Origin: Coleofasciculaceae cyanobacterium
GTDB taxonomy: Bacteria; Cyanobacteriota; Cyanobacteriia; Cyanobacteriales; Xenococcaceae
Direction: 5' to 3'
NCBI GenBank assembly: GCA_036703275.1
Contig: DATNPK010000104.1
Coordinates: 1-64,000 of the forward strand
DNA: 64,000 bases
The translations under genes were made by a program, and so were the position numbers. The notes under the pieces are model-generated. The model was not told the DNA's origin, searched no databases, and saw nothing but the letters and a program-made list of their open reading frames with translations. Positions within the stretch are counted from its first letter, which is position 1; every line of letters starts with the position of its first letter. Positions 26,489 to 36,627 of the stretch are shown one piece after another.

Positions 26489-28954
26489 ATGGGTGAACAA
26501 ACGCTAGATTGGTTGAGATTGCAAAAAGCATTGTCTGTAGAGGCAGAAAGAGGATATACAGATTTAGTTGGTAATCAATTTCGCTTCAGTGAGTTTCTCT
26601 GTCTCAGCTTGGGTAAGCCCCCCAGAAATATTCCGGCTGGGGATAAAATACAGTGGCATGATGTCGCTCAAAAGTTCGCCGGCTATGAAGGCTTAAGTTC
26701 TTCTCAGAGAAAGCAGTTAGTTATTAGTACCCGCAATTTTCTGCATCAGCAAAAAGTGATCGTCGAAACACCCGATACCCCGCCCAAACCCAAAGTTCCC
26801 CGCACCGCAACTTTAAGTAGTCCCCAAGCTAAAACTTACTTCAACCCAGCGATCTCTTTAGATCAGCCTTTGAGTAGAATAATTGATATTGGTCGTAGAA
26901 GTAATTATCTTGAACGTTTAGGGCTATATACAGTTAGAGACTTGTTGTTTTATTATCCCCGCGATCATCTAGACTATGCCCGCCAGGTACAAATTACCCA
27001 TCTCGAAGCAGGAGAAACCGTAACGGTAATCGGTACAGTCAAAAGCTGCAAATGTTTTAGTAGTCCGAGAAATAAGCAATTAACTATCTTTGAGTTGATT
27101 TTGAGCGATGCCACAGGTAGATTGAAGCTCAATCGTTTTCTAACAGGTGCTAGATATAGCCATCGAGGTTCGCAAGAAAGATATAAACGCCAGTATCCTG
27201 AAGGCTCAATCGTGGCTGCTTCTGGACTAGTCAAGCAAAATAAATATGGCATCACTTTAGATAAGCCTGAAATTGAAGTTTTAGATGGTGCAGGGGCGAG
27301 TATTGAATCGAGCAAAATCGGTCGCCTGTTACCCGTATACCCTTTAACCGAAGGAGTCCCCGCCGATACCGTCAGGAAATCAGTTATTGCTGCTTTACCT
27401 GCTGCTGCCCAATTGCCCGATCCCCTACCAAGTGAATTACGTGATTTATATGGTTTAGTTAAATTAAAAAATGCGATCGCCTGTATTCACTATCCTGAAA
27501 CCGGTGAAGAACTTACCCATGCCAGACGCAGGTTAGTCTTTGATGAATTTTTCTATCTCCAGTTAGGCTTTTTGCAGCGTCGTCAACAGCTAAAACAAAA
27601 TCAATCGAGTGCTAGCTTTGCACCACAAGGTAAGCTAATCAAACAGTTTGAGCGGATATTGCCGTTTACCTTAACCAATGCTCAACAAAGAGTTATCAGG
27701 GAAATCTTTCAAGATTTAGGTACTGCCGATACGCCGATGAATCGTTTGGTACAGGGAGATGTGGGTTCAGGAAAAACCATCGTAGCCGTATATGCCATAC
27801 TTGCGGCAATTCAATCTGGTTATCAGGCTGCACTAATGGCACCTACAGAAGTATTAGCCGAACAACATTATCGTAAGTTAGTTGCCTGGTTTAATTTGCT
27901 GCATTTACCCGTAGAGTTACTTACGGGTTCGACTAAAACCGCTAAACGACGAGAAATTCATTCCCAACTAGAAAATGGTGAATTGCCTCTGCTGGTAGGG
28001 ACTCATGCTTTAATCCAAGATCCTGTTCAATTCCATAAGCTAGGTTTAGCCGTAATTGACGAACAACACCGTTTTGGGGTGCAGCAGCGGGCGCGTTTAT
28101 TAGGCAAAGGAAAATCTCCCCATGTGTTAACCATGACGGCTACTCCTATTCCTCGGACGTTGGCTTTAACCCTACATGGCGATTTAGATGTAAGTCAGAT
28201 CGATGAACTACCGCCAGGTAGACAGGCGATCTCTACTATGGCAAAAAAGGGTAAGGATCGCAAAAAAGTCTATGATTTAATCCGCAGAGAAATTGCTCAA
28301 GGCAGACAAGCTTATATTATTTTCCCTTTAGTCGAAGAATCAGAAAAGCTCGACCTTAAGGCAGCAACGGAAGAACATCAACGCTTATCAGAAGTAATCT
28401 TTCCTGAGTTCAAAATTGCTTTGCTGCATGGTCGTATGAGTTCGGCAGATAAAGATGCAGCGTTAAACTCTTTTCGCGATAATGATTGTCAGATTATTGT
28501 TTCAACTACAGTAATTGAAGTGGGAGTTGATGTGCCAAATGCAACAGTAATGGTGATCGAACACGCTGAACGTTTTGGTTTATCTCAACTGCACCAGTTG
28601 CGAGGGCGAGTTGGTCGTGGTAGTAATAAGTCCTATTGTTTCCTAATGAGTAGCACTAAAAATATTGAAGCCAGACAGCGTTTAGCAGTGCTAGAAGAAT
28701 CTCAAGATGGCTTTTTTATCTCCGAGGCAGATATGCGTTTTCGAGGACCTGGGGCTGTACTAGGGACTAGACAGTCAGGACTGCCAGACTTTGCCTTAGC
28801 TAGCCTTGTGGAAGACCAAGAAGTGCTGAATTTGGCCAGAGAAGCAGCGGAGAAGATTATTGCTGCGGATCAAATGTTAGAGAATTCTCCGACCTTGAAA
28901 CAAGAGTTAGAGATTCGCTATCGTCGTCTACTAGGTGGCGATATTTTAAATTGA
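26489..28954 (+). CDS. recG: ATP-dependent DNA helicase RecG
   Basis: About 821 residues using ATG 26489; a TTG two codons earlier is also possible. RecG reverses stalled replication forks. An N-terminal extension of about 130 residues, common in cyanobacteria, precedes the wedge/OB domain (LFYYPRDHLDYA). Then follow helicase motif I GDVGSGKT, motif II DEQH with the following RFGVQQR, TATPIPRTLAL (III), VEVGVD, and QLRGRVGRGSNKSY (VI). All motifs are intact. Confidence 0.96.
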   Translation: MGEQTLDWLRLQKALSVEAERGYTDLVGNQFRFSEFLCLSLGKPPRNIPAGDKIQWHDVAQKFAGYEGLSSSQRKQLVISTRNFLHQQKVIVETPDTPPKPKVPRTATLSSPQAKTYFNPAISLDQPLSRIIDIGRRSNYLERLGLYTVRDLLFYYPRDHLDYARQVQITHLEAGETVTVIGTVKSCKCFSSPRNKQLTIFELILSDATGRLKLNRFLTGARYSHRGSQERYKRQYPEGSIVAASGLVKQNKYGITLDKPEIEVLDGAGASIESSKIGRLLPVYPLTEGVPADTVRKSVIAALPAAAQLPDPLPSELRDLYGLVKLKNAIACIHYPETGEELTHARRRLVFDEFFYLQLGFLQRRQQLKQNQSSASFAPQGKLIKQFERILPFTLTNAQQRVIREIFQDLGTADTPMNRLVQGDVGSGKTIVAVYAILAAIQSGYQAALMAPTEVLAEQHYRKLVAWFNLLHLPVELLTGSTKTAKRREIHSQLENGELPLLVGTHALIQDPVQFHKLGLAVIDEQHRFGVQQRARLLGKGKSPHVLTMTATPIPRTLALTLHGDLDVSQIDELPPGRQAISTMAKKGKDRKKVYDLIRREIAQGRQAYIIFPLVEESEKLDLKAATEEHQRLSEVIFPEFKIALLHGRMSSADKDAALNSFRDNDCQIIVSTTVIEVGVDVPNATVMVIEHAERFGLSQLHQLRGRVGRGSNKSYCFLMSSTKNIEARQRLAVLEESQDGFFISEADMRFRGPGAVLGTRQSGLPDFALASLVEDQEVLNLAREAAEKIIAADQMLENSPTLKQELEIRYRRLLGGDILN

Positions 28955-29822
28955 GCGAACTTCTGCAACTTAATACTTTTCAATACACAGCGTCTTAAAT
29001 TTAATAGCGCGATTGGCGACGCCTAGCCGCCCTAAACGACTAGCTTCGCGTCGTCCTTTAGGATAAGCTTCGAGACCGAAGGGCGGAGTGCGGTTTATCC
29101 GTGAATCCGCGATTGGCAAATGCCGTGGCATACCGCTACGCATAAAGGCATCGCACCTAACAAAAACTTGGCTGTACGTCGCGCTTAATATTAACTAATT
29201 TGAAATTCAATCTATCTTAATTGTCTTTTACTCAATTAGTTGTTTTCCTGCCCCAACATTTCTAACTGCAATTTTAAAAATTCCCCTTAAAAATCATTCC
29301 TTAAAAAGCTTACTAAGTTGTTGATTAGTGAATGACTAACCTTTGATTTAACCGCTGACTTAACGGCAATATTGCTATTTGCAGCAAATCCTGTTTGAGA
29401 GGAAAGTCGTGGTATATCTGCTAATAATTATTTAAAGTTGTATTGAATTGAAGCTATAAAATACGAGTAACTAACTAAAATTTATATATATCCAGATTTG
29501 TTTAGCTTGCTTTGCGTTAAAAAAATACTCTAAATAATGATTGTTAAAGCTATTTTTATTGTTTAATTGAAAACTATGTTTGTGCTTTTAAGCTTAAATT
29601 GGAAGGCAAACAAATAAAAGCAATATAGCTCCTAAATATATTAATTAAAGATGTAACTAACCTCTCAACCATCATGGGAAAGCTAGAACTCAAAAGTTTT
29701 AGTAAATATTATTTGGTAAATATTAATTGATAAACTGCATTAATTACAGAAGCACAACGTATCTGTATACTGAACAGACAAACTATATCGTTTACGTTGT
29801 AACAGTAATTGAGAGAGGAATT
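28955..29822. other. Gene-free stretch with an interspersed repeat block
   Basis: 868 bases after recG. The left third is the repeat block described at 29008-29158. The remainder is AT-rich, with no recognisable gene, hairpin terminator or RNA. The promoter of the secreted protein gene at 29823 should lie near its right end. Confidence 0.5.
29008..29158. repeat. Interspersed CCTAAAGGA/TTCGCG repeat block
   Basis: Contains GCGATTGGCGACGCC, GACTAGCTTCGCGTCG, TCCTTTAGGATAAGCTTCG and CATACCGCTACGCATAAAGG. The ATCCTTTAGG core, TTCGCGTC and CATACCGC units are shared with 7768-7961 and 58195-58260. GC-rich compared with its surroundings. Confidence 0.65.
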
Positions 29823-30269
29823 ATGATCGTGAGTCAAAATAAATCACTAGCTATCCAATTTGCGATCGCATCTACCGTTTTCCTTAGTCTTGCTCCTGCT
29901 CAACCTGCTTCGGCACAAATATTAGAATTGGCTACGGGAGCGTTGAGTATTCTCAATAGCGTTATAGGACCTAAACCTCAATCTGCACCCCAGCCTGTAG
30001 CACCCCCAGTAGTAATTCCTCAACAGACAATTCCATCAAGCCCTGATTTTACTGTAGGAGCAGGCAATTTTAATGGTAATAGTCTTAACCTGTGTGTCTC
30101 GGGTTGTCTGCCCAACGGCACACCAGCTAATGCTCCTATACCTAATACAGTAGTAAATACTTTCCCTCCCGCAGTACAACAACCAGGCACGCCTCTACCT
30201 CCACAAACCGTGCCTAATCGCCCTGTGCTGACTATTCCGCCAGTTGCTTTACCAGTTAATTTGAATTAG
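29823..30269 (+). CDS. Secreted proline-rich protein, unknown function
   Basis: 148 residues from the ATG at 29823, chosen because GAGAGG precedes it and it begins a clear Sec signal peptide (basic start, hydrophobic core [16 protein letters not shown], cleavage after PASA). The mature part is rich in Pro, Gln, Val and Asn and includes [12 protein letters not shown], a Cys pair that could form a disulfide. No catalytic family is recognised. Its 3' end overlaps the convergent panD stop by four bases. Confidence 0.6.
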   Translation: MIVSQNKSLAIQFAIASTVFLSLAPAQPASAQILELATGALSILNSVIGPKPQSAPQPVAPPVVIPQQTIPSSPDFTVGAGNFNGNSLNLCVSGCLPNGTPANAPIPNTVVNTFPPAVQQPGTPLPPQTVPNRPVLTIPPVALPVNLN

Positions 30270-30685
30270 TAAGAACAAGATTCAAACTGTAGCTTACCGC
30301 CTTGGTTAACTAAACTTTGTTCCATAAATTCTAAGCAGTGGTTATGTTCATTCGCGACAATAACTCTTGCCTGATGTCCATCACGCATTACCTGAGCGCG
30401 ATCGCGATATTCATAGGCGATAATAATTAAGAGATCGCCTGGTTTACAGAGCAAAGCTGCGCCACCATTGGGACAAATTCCGCCCTTTCCTGCTGCTCCA
30501 GCGATCGCATAGGTAGACCAACGTTTGCCGTTGTCAAGATTAATTACGTCTACTTCTTCTAGAGGCAGGATACCTACTTTATCCATTAAATCTTGGTCAA
30601 TAGTGATACTACCTACATAATTTACATTCGCTTCAGTGACTCTGACGCGATGCAGCTTGGCGTGCATTAACTTAATCTGGGTCAT
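30266..30685 (-). CDS. panD: Aspartate 1-decarboxylase
   Basis: The pyruvoyl enzyme that makes beta-alanine for pantothenate and CoA. The start at 30685 ([14 protein letters not shown]) places the LHRV block as in known PanD; the frame opens five codons earlier. NYVGS contains the Gly-Ser self-cleavage site (about 25/26). [29 protein letters not shown] and [14 protein letters not shown] follow. The Cys in GGICPNGG is a variation on the usual INGAA motif. It converges with the secreted protein gene. Confidence 0.92.
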   Translation of the reverse strand: MTQIKLMHAKLHRVRVTEANVNYVGSITIDQDLMDKVGILPLEEVDVINLDNGKRWSTYAIAGAAGKGGICPNGGAALLCKPGDLLIIIAYEYRDRAQVMRDGHQARVIVANEHNHCLEFMEQSLVNQGGKLQFESCSY

Positions 30686-30805
30686 TAATCTTTTTTTCAA
30701 CCTGACACTTTTATGATAAACCGCTAAGCAAGCTTGGCATTGAACATTTAGGGATTGTCCTTCAACTTTGAAGTTTTGAAATTAGCTGCGCTTTTGAGCC
30801 TCGAT

Positions 30806-31981
30806 CTAACAAATAGCTTTTAGACCACTAATTAACCGCTTGATTCCTGCTTCAGCAGTCGATAATTGCAAGCTACCATAAGCCAACCGAAGATAACAGC
30901 CATTTTCTATACCAAAGGTACTACCAGGAATTACTGCTACGTGATAGTTTTCGACTAACTGTTTGATTAACTCTATATCGTTCAAGCTAGTATTTACCTG
31001 CAAAAAAAAGTAAAACGCACCGTTTGCGGGGGCAACAGTACAAATATCGGGAATAGTTTGCAGCTGCTCAATGACAATAGCTCGTACTTTAGCAATCTCT
31101 TTTAGATGCAGTTGACAATAACTAATTCCTGCCTGCAATGCGCCCAATGCTGCATATTGAGAAATTACGGGGGGGCAAATTAAATTAATATCCTGTATTT
31201 TTTTAATCGGCAAGAGAAGATGCTGCGGCACTACCATATAGCCTATGCGCCAGCTAGCAAAACCATAGGCTTTAGAAAGACTAAATAGAGAAATAGTGTG
31301 AGCTTCGCTGTGGGGAAACGAGCCTGGAGAAGTATGTTTCACCCCGTTGTAAGTAAAGTATTCATAAGCTTCATCGCTGATATGATAAATACCGCGATCG
31401 CGACAGAGATCGTTTACTGCTTTTAGGCTAGCTTCAGAATATACTGCGCCCGTCGGATTATTGGGAGAAATGGTGACAATGGCTTTGGTTTTAGAGGTAA
31501 TTGCTTGAGCGAGCGCTGATAAATCTAGCTGATAGTTAGTATCGGTACTAACCAACACTGGACAACAATTAGTCATGGCGATCGCCATTTCATGATTAAA
31601 ATAATAGGGAGTATTAAGAATAATCTCATCACCTGCCTGAGTAATAGCGAGGATGGCATTAACAAACGCCATGTTGCTACCAGCAGTTACGACAATGTGG
31701 TTTTGAGCGTTAATCTTGATTTGATTATCTGTAGCTAGTTTAGTGGCGATCGCTTCAAGTAAAGATTCAATTCCCGTAACGGCTTGATAGAGATGATTGC
31801 TTGGTTGAGATAAGAATGTTTGTAAAGATGCGATCGCCTGTTCTGGTGGAGAATAACCTACTACCCCCTGTCCTAAAGATATCGTTCCTGGATTGTGACG
31901 AATTAGTTCATTTACCAAAGGAATTAACGGTAGCTGAACTTGCTCCATGCGAGAGGTGAAATTTTTAGTGATTAAAGACAT
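30806..31981 (-). CDS. Class I/II pyridoxal-phosphate aminotransferase
   Basis: 391 residues, fold type I. Visible features are SLGQGVVGYSPPEQA at the N-terminus, VTAGSNMAFVNAI, SPNNPTGAVYS, DEAYEYFTYN, SLSKAYGFASWRIGYMVVP with the PLP-binding Lys, and a C-terminal LRLAYGS with the carboxylate-binding Arg. It transfers amino groups between an amino acid and a 2-oxoacid. Substrate preference (aspartate, aromatic or kynurenine-like) cannot be settled by eye. It is divergent from queE. Confidence 0.9.
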   Translation of the reverse strand: MSLITKNFTSRMEQVQLPLIPLVNELIRHNPGTISLGQGVVGYSPPEQAIASLQTFLSQPSNHLYQAVTGIESLLEAIATKLATDNQIKINAQNHIVVTAGSNMAFVNAILAITQAGDEIILNTPYYFNHEMAIAMTNCCPVLVSTDTNYQLDLSALAQAITSKTKAIVTISPNNPTGAVYSEASLKAVNDLCRDRGIYHISDEAYEYFTYNGVKHTSPGSFPHSEAHTISLFSLSKAYGFASWRIGYMVVPQHLLLPIKKIQDINLICPPVISQYAALGALQAGISYCQLHLKEIAKVRAIVIEQLQTIPDICTVAPANGAFYFFLQVNTSLNDIELIKQLVENYHVAVIPGSTFGIENGCYLRLAYGSLQLSTAEAGIKRLISGLKAIC

Positions 31982-32026
31982 TAAGATAAAGATATTATTT
32001 CAGTCATTCTAGTTATTGTAAATATC

Positions 32027-32644
32027 TTGGACACTGCTACTAATAAAACTATTGCCTATCCAATTGTCGAAACCTTTCATTCTGTGCAGGGAGAAGGTTA
32101 TTGGACAGGAGTAAATGCTTTCTTTATTCGCCTCGGGGGTTGTGATGTTCATTGTCCTTGGTGCGATACCAAACATTCTTGGAATTCCTCTCGTCACCCG
32201 CAGCAGTCGACAAAGGAATTAGCTACAGCAGCAAAAGCAGTAAACCCAGCGATTGTAATTATTACAGGGGGTGAACCGTTGCTGCACGATTTGTTTCCTC
32301 TAACTGCGGAACTCAAAAACGTAGGAATACAGGTTCATTTAGAGACTTCTGGCGCGCATTGTTTTAGCGGTGATTTTGATTGGGTAACATTCTCTCCCAA
32401 ACAGTTTAAAGCACCTCAGAACAGTATTTACCAGCAGGCAAACGAACTAAAGGTAGTGGTTGCCAACGAGTACGATCTTAAATGGGCAGAACAACAGGCT
32501 GCTTTAGTTCCAGAATCAACCTTATGCTATTTGCAACCAGAGTGGAATACTCCCAAAAGTAAGAACCTAATTTTTGACTATATTCTGCAACATCCAAAAT
32601 GGCGCATTAGTCTGCAAACACACAAGCTGTTGCAAATTCAGTAA
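32027..32644 (+). CDS. queE: 7-carboxy-7-deazaguanine synthase
   Basis: 205 residues. A radical-SAM enzyme of queuosine/7-deazaguanine synthesis. VETFHSVQGEGYWTG is the typical start, then RLGGCDVHCPWCDTKHSW with the CX3CX2C cluster, ITGGEPLLHD and HLETSG. The frame has no early ATG; TTG at 32027 is the best visible start, leaving about 12 residues before the first conserved block. No other queuosine genes are adjacent. Confidence 0.93.
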   Translation: MDTATNKTIAYPIVETFHSVQGEGYWTGVNAFFIRLGGCDVHCPWCDTKHSWNSSRHPQQSTKELATAAKAVNPAIVIITGGEPLLHDLFPLTAELKNVGIQVHLETSGAHCFSGDFDWVTFSPKQFKAPQNSIYQQANELKVVVANEYDLKWAEQQAALVPESTLCYLQPEWNTPKSKNLIFDYILQHPKWRISLQTHKLLQIQ

Positions 32645-32766
32645 ACCAAGCTAAACCTTGCCAGATCTTGTAGCGGCGAGACTAAAGGTAATCAATCATC
32701 TCAATTTAGCAAGGAATAACTTTTTATTTTGTAGTAGCTGCCAAAAGTTTTTGACTGCTATTAATC

Positions 32767-33537
32767 TTAAACGTTTACTTTTTCTTTTGACCAGACTCCA
32801 TTATCGTCTTCGTCATATTTCTTATGAATTGTAGACCAAGCTTGATGTTCGGCTTGGGTTTCATCATTGGTTTCAGTTAAAACAGCATTATATTTTTGAA
32901 TAAAGTCTTGCTGTGCTGCTTCTGACAGATGTGAGCGAATTTCGGGAGAAAGGTCTTCTACTCCATTACATTGACCAGGGCAAGGTCGAGGCAAAGTAGA
33001 ATCATTGATGTGGATCTCTTCACCACCTGCACCTTCAATCAGTAGCTGATACTCACCAGATTTATTGGCAGGAACTTCCGCCATCAATAAAAATTCTCCA
33101 GCTTTAACGCGAGTTTCATAAACCGCTGCCTTTTCTTTGGGCATTCCTAAAGTCATCAACGCCGAAGCTAAACCCGCACCAGCGCTACCTGCGATCGCAC
33201 CAGATGCAGCCCCCAGCAAAACCGAAGTAATTGGTCCAGCAGCCACTACAGAACCGATAAAGGGAATAAACAATACTCCCATACCAGTAAACAAGCTTAG
33301 GATTGAACCGAATAAAGAACCAAAGACTGCTCCTGTACGTAGACCACCAAGAACTACATCTTTTTTACTGATAAATCCTGAGATGCGAGTTTGAGACTGG
33401 AAGTTTTGACCCATTACCGAAATGTGGTCTTGAGCTACACCACGATCGATTAGTCGGCGAACTACATCATCTATCTGCTTTTCTTCCTTCAAGACTGCGG
33501 TAATCGTGCGTTCTGCTTTGTATGTTTCTTCTGCCAT
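32767..33537 (-). CDS. Stress-type glycine-zipper membrane protein with C-terminal ChaB domain
   Basis: 256 residues. The N-terminal 55 ([20 protein letters not shown] and following) resemble the general-stress YflT/GsiB-like fold. A central stretch of small residues has two hydrophobic, glycine-zipper-like helices. The C-terminal 65 ([39 protein letters not shown]) match the ChaB domain. Neighbouring dps suggests a stress context. The ATG at 33537 starts [15 protein letters not shown]. The molecular function is unknown. Confidence 0.75.
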   Translation of the reverse strand: MAEETYKAERTITAVLKEEKQIDDVVRRLIDRGVAQDHISVMGQNFQSQTRISGFISKKDVVLGGLRTGAVFGSLFGSILSLFTGMGVLFIPFIGSVVAAGPITSVLLGAASGAIAGSAGAGLASALMTLGMPKEKAAVYETRVKAGEFLLMAEVPANKSGEYQLLIEGAGGEEIHINDSTLPRPCPGQCNGVEDLSPEIRSHLSEAAQQDFIQKYNAVLTETNDETQAEHQAWSTIHKKYDEDDNGVWSKEKVNV

Positions 33538-33679
33538 TATTTAAAATCCTCTTGAATTAATTTTTTGAAACTCGTGTATATATTCTTAAACCAACGGGGT
33601 ACAAACTTCCATCTGTACCCCGTATGGCTAATAGTTATTTAGCTTGCATCATTATTTGGCAAGATAAACCTAAATCTGA

Positions 33680-34219
33680 CTAGGCATTAACGACAGGCTT
33701 GGTTTCGTCTCCAACGCGTTTGCCACTGGGATCTAGACTTTCACCCTCAAGGAAAGAACGTAACATCCAAGCCATTTCTTCATGTTCCTCCATTTTCGCT
33801 GTCAGGAAGTCCGCTGTACCTTGATCGTGGAATTGATCGCCACATTTGTCGATATCTTCTCTGATGTTGCGGATAACTTGCTCATGATCCTGTACTAAAC
33901 GAGCTACCATTTCGTTGGCTGAAGGCAAATCGTTTGGATGCTCTTTCAAAGAACCGTATTCGATAAATCCTGCTGCTGTTCCTAAAGGATAGCCGCCTAA
34001 CTGACGAACTCTTTCTGCTGTTTTATCAATACTGATGGTTAAAGCATTGTAATGCTCTTCCCATAGCTCGTGTAAAGTTCTAAATTGAGGACCAATAACG
34101 TCCCAATGATATTTCTTGGTTTTGATAAGTAGTAAATACAGGTTGGCTAAATCTTTGTTTAATAGTTCGATTACGCCGTGACGCTGTTCTTCGCTTAGAC
34201 CAATATTTAATGTAGGCAT
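33680..34219 (-). CDS. dps: Dps family ferritin-like DNA-protection protein
   Basis: 179 residues. Dps dodecamers oxidise iron with peroxide and store it, shielding DNA in stress or starvation. KKYHWDVIGPQFRTLHELWEEHYNAL carries the intersubunit ferroxidase residues (His, then the Asp/Glu of DKTAERVRQLGGYPLG). The C-terminal DFLTAKMEEHEEMAWMLRSF is the fourth helix. It lies 142 bases upstream of the stress/ChaB gene in the same orientation; the two may be co-regulated. Confidence 0.93.
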   Translation of the reverse strand: MPTLNIGLSEEQRHGVIELLNKDLANLYLLLIKTKKYHWDVIGPQFRTLHELWEEHYNALTISIDKTAERVRQLGGYPLGTAAGFIEYGSLKEHPNDLPSANEMVARLVQDHEQVIRNIREDIDKCGDQFHDQGTADFLTAKMEEHEEMAWMLRSFLEGESLDPSGKRVGDETKPVVNA

Positions 34220-34644
34220 AAAAATGAGGTGATTGCTTGTGTAACTTCGCTTTCATTGAAACAATTTGGGTGCCGATCATACATCTACACTTAGAGTGAA
34301 CTGCTGAGGATGTTGTCTTACCTAAGAGCTATATCAAAAGATGTAAGTAAAAAATTACTAACTATTTAACTAATTAGTAAAAGCTTGAAAACTAAGTAAT
34401 AGCCAAGCGTTGATGATAATTATTAACCGCATTTTGAACTTAAAGGAAAAATTTATCTGCGATCGCTCAATAAATTGGCTGAGAAGGTGGACGAATCAGG
34501 ATTTTTGCCTTACAAAACAGAGAGGAACAGCTATCTCTCTAATTTTTGCTTCCAAGTAATTATAAGTAATTTTAGGGAAACGGTAGAGTAAACACGATCG
34601 CCTACAAAGATTATTCGCCTTATTTTGCCAGTTTATCAAAGCCT
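34220..34644. other. Intergenic region between dps and the MOSC gene
   Basis: 425 AT-rich bases separating divergent genes. Contains one HIP1-like GCGATCGC near 34459. No hairpin, RNA or small gene was recognised. It should hold the dps promoter. Confidence 0.45.
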
Positions 34645-35490
34645 ATGATTGTCACGGAACTGTGTGTTTATCCTCTAAAGTCTGGTCAAGCAATTAAGCT
34701 ACAGGAAGCACAAGTTAAAGCCAAAGGTTTTCTCTGGGATCGAGAAATGATGCTTGTCTCTGGCAGTGGTAAATCGATCACTCAAAGGCAATTTCCCTTA
34801 TTAGCTAAGGTTCAAGTCCAAATTGCTGAGTCTAATATTACACTCAAGCTAGAAGATGATGCTTTTCCTGCTCTAACTTTTCCTGCTACTTTAGCCGGGA
34901 GATTAACTGAAGTTGAAATTTGGCGCGATCGCATTTTAGCCATCGATCAGGGAGATGAGGTGGCACAATGGTTTCATCAACTCTTAGATTTGACTGACGA
35001 TCGAGTTTGTCGTTTAGTCAGACAATCTCCCGAACATATTCGCTGTTTAAGCCGAAAATATCCTCAAGACGAAGAACAGCCTGTAGGTTTGGCTGATAAC
35101 TCGCCTGTAATGTTAACTGCAACTGCTTCATTAGCCGAACTAAATCAAAGAATTGCTGAAATTCATTCACAAAGCCAAGCCATTGCGATGAATCGTTTTC
35201 GACCTAATATTGCGATCGAGACTACAGAACCTTTTATTGAAGACAGCTGGAGTTTGATTCAAATTGGCGATATTCAGTTTAAAATGGCAAAGCCCTGTAG
35301 TCGCTGCATTATTACCACCGTCGATCAACAACACGGTCAAAAAAACCAGCTCAAAGAACCTCTAAATACACTGGAGACTTTTCGGCAGTTGAGTGAAAAG
35401 GGTGTAATGTTTGGCGTAAATATGATTCCTCAAAATGAGGGAATTATTAGAATTGGCGATCGCCTTCGCGTTCTCAAAATAAGAGATTAA
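34645..35490 (+). CDS. MOSC domain protein, YcbX/mARC type
   Basis: 281 residues. The N-terminal beta-barrel (ELCVYPLKSGQAIKLQEAQV, GFLWDREMMLVSGSGKSITQ) is followed by a MOSC domain ending with RFRPNIAIE, KMAKPCSRCIITTVDQQHGQ and VMFGVNMIP. The Cys in KPCSRC is the likely molybdenum ligand. Relatives reduce N-hydroxylated compounds with molybdenum cofactor and an electron-donor partner. No ferredoxin or reductase gene is adjacent. Confidence 0.88.
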   Translation: MIVTELCVYPLKSGQAIKLQEAQVKAKGFLWDREMMLVSGSGKSITQRQFPLLAKVQVQIAESNITLKLEDDAFPALTFPATLAGRLTEVEIWRDRILAIDQGDEVAQWFHQLLDLTDDRVCRLVRQSPEHIRCLSRKYPQDEEQPVGLADNSPVMLTATASLAELNQRIAEIHSQSQAIAMNRFRPNIAIETTEPFIEDSWSLIQIGDIQFKMAKPCSRCIITTVDQQHGQKNQLKEPLNTLETFRQLSEKGVMFGVNMIPQNEGIIRIGDRLRVLKIRD

Positions 35491-35530
35491 TTTTTATCTT
35501 TGTAGACGATCGGTCGATTATTATAAAAGT

Positions 35531-35905
35531 ATGAAACGTACCAACAAACGCAATGGGTTAATCCAAATTGGCAAAGAAATTGTTGGGCGACAAGGATTTA
35601 AAGCAGCAAGTCTCAACTAGATACTGTCTAGCGCAGGCGTTCTTAAGGGTTCTTTTTACTACTATTTTTTGAGCAAGGAAGATTTTGGCTTGGCAATTAT
35701 TGATGATTTTGTCAGGGAATATCGCGATCGACTAAAAACTAGTTTAAAAGACGAACAATATTCTCCTTTGATGCGCTTGCGTTATTACTTTGAATTTAAA
35801 AATTGCCGATGCACCAATGGCTGTTCGATCGGTAATTTGGCTCAAGAATTATCGAGTCAAAATGAATTATTTCGCGCTCGCCTCAATCAAGTATTCGCTG
35901 AGTAA
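35531..35905 (+). pseudogene. TetR family regulator, broken by stop codons
   Basis: From ATG 35531 the helix-turn-helix reads GKEIVGRQGFKAASLN, then a TAG at 35618, then ILSSAGVLKGSFYYYFLSKE, which is the standard TetR recognition region. The effector-binding part continues (EDFGLAIIDDFVREY, MRLRYYFEFKNCR, CSIGNLAQEL) to a TAA at 35903-35905 after VFAE. Read-through gives EQYFIQSFNRATIYV, resembling the next family helix, so this second stop is also probably a nonsense mutation. Intact relatives have about 190 residues. The gene is dead; the former target is unknown. Confidence 0.8.
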
Positions 35906-36175
35906 GAACAGTATTTTATTCAATCTTTTAATCGAGCAACGATCTACGTGAGATTTACTAGACAAAGACCAAGCTTTGCGTTCGGCATGGGCAAAATTAT
36001 AAACACTGCAACAGATGTTCAAATACTGTTCAAACTGTCTTATTTATTGCTGTGTTGGCTTGATTTTGTATCGATATGCGTAGGTAATCATTGCTCGACC
36101 AAATCATGATATTATGATGAGAATACACTTTATTGCTACTTGATGTCAAGCATTTTTAATAAAGGTTTTAAGTAA

Positions 36176-36553
36176 GTTTATAAACTTACCGCTCATATTA
36201 TTCTAGTCACAAAATACCGTAAGAAAGCAACTAACCAAGAGCAGTTAACTAGACTAAAAGAAATATTTGAGCAAACCCTGATTAAATGGGATTGCACGTT
36301 GGTTGATTTCAACGCAGAAAGCGACCATTGCCACTTAATCGTAGAATTTAAACCAGACATTGAATTGTCTAAATTAATTGCTAAGCTGAAAACTGTCTCT
36401 TCAAAATTAATTAGAAAAGAGTATCCTGAAATTAGCAAACAGTATTTTTATGGCAAACCCTATTTTTGGACGGGTGCATATTTTGTGGCATCCTGTGGTG
36501 ACCTTACTGTTGAGCAACTTAAAGCTTATGTCGAAAAACAATTTAGTCATTAG
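36176..36553 (+). mobile_element. tnpA: IS200/IS605-type TnpA transposase, start codon unclear
   Basis: The frame opens after a TAA at 36173-36175 and reads VYKLTAHIILVTKYRKKATN, the normal TnpA N-terminus, then DHCHLIVEF with the HUH pair and VEQLKAYVEKQ with the nucleophile Tyr. About 125 residues, full length for the family. No ATG precedes the conserved start; GTT stands where Met would be expected, so translation may be lost. There is no tnpB. Subterminal stem-loops were not convincingly identified. Confidence 0.75.
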
Positions 36554-36627
36554 AATTAAGGATGCGATGAATTTTGTCTACTCAAGAGAGTGTCAATACT
36601 AGTTAATAGCATCATCACAGAGCCATC

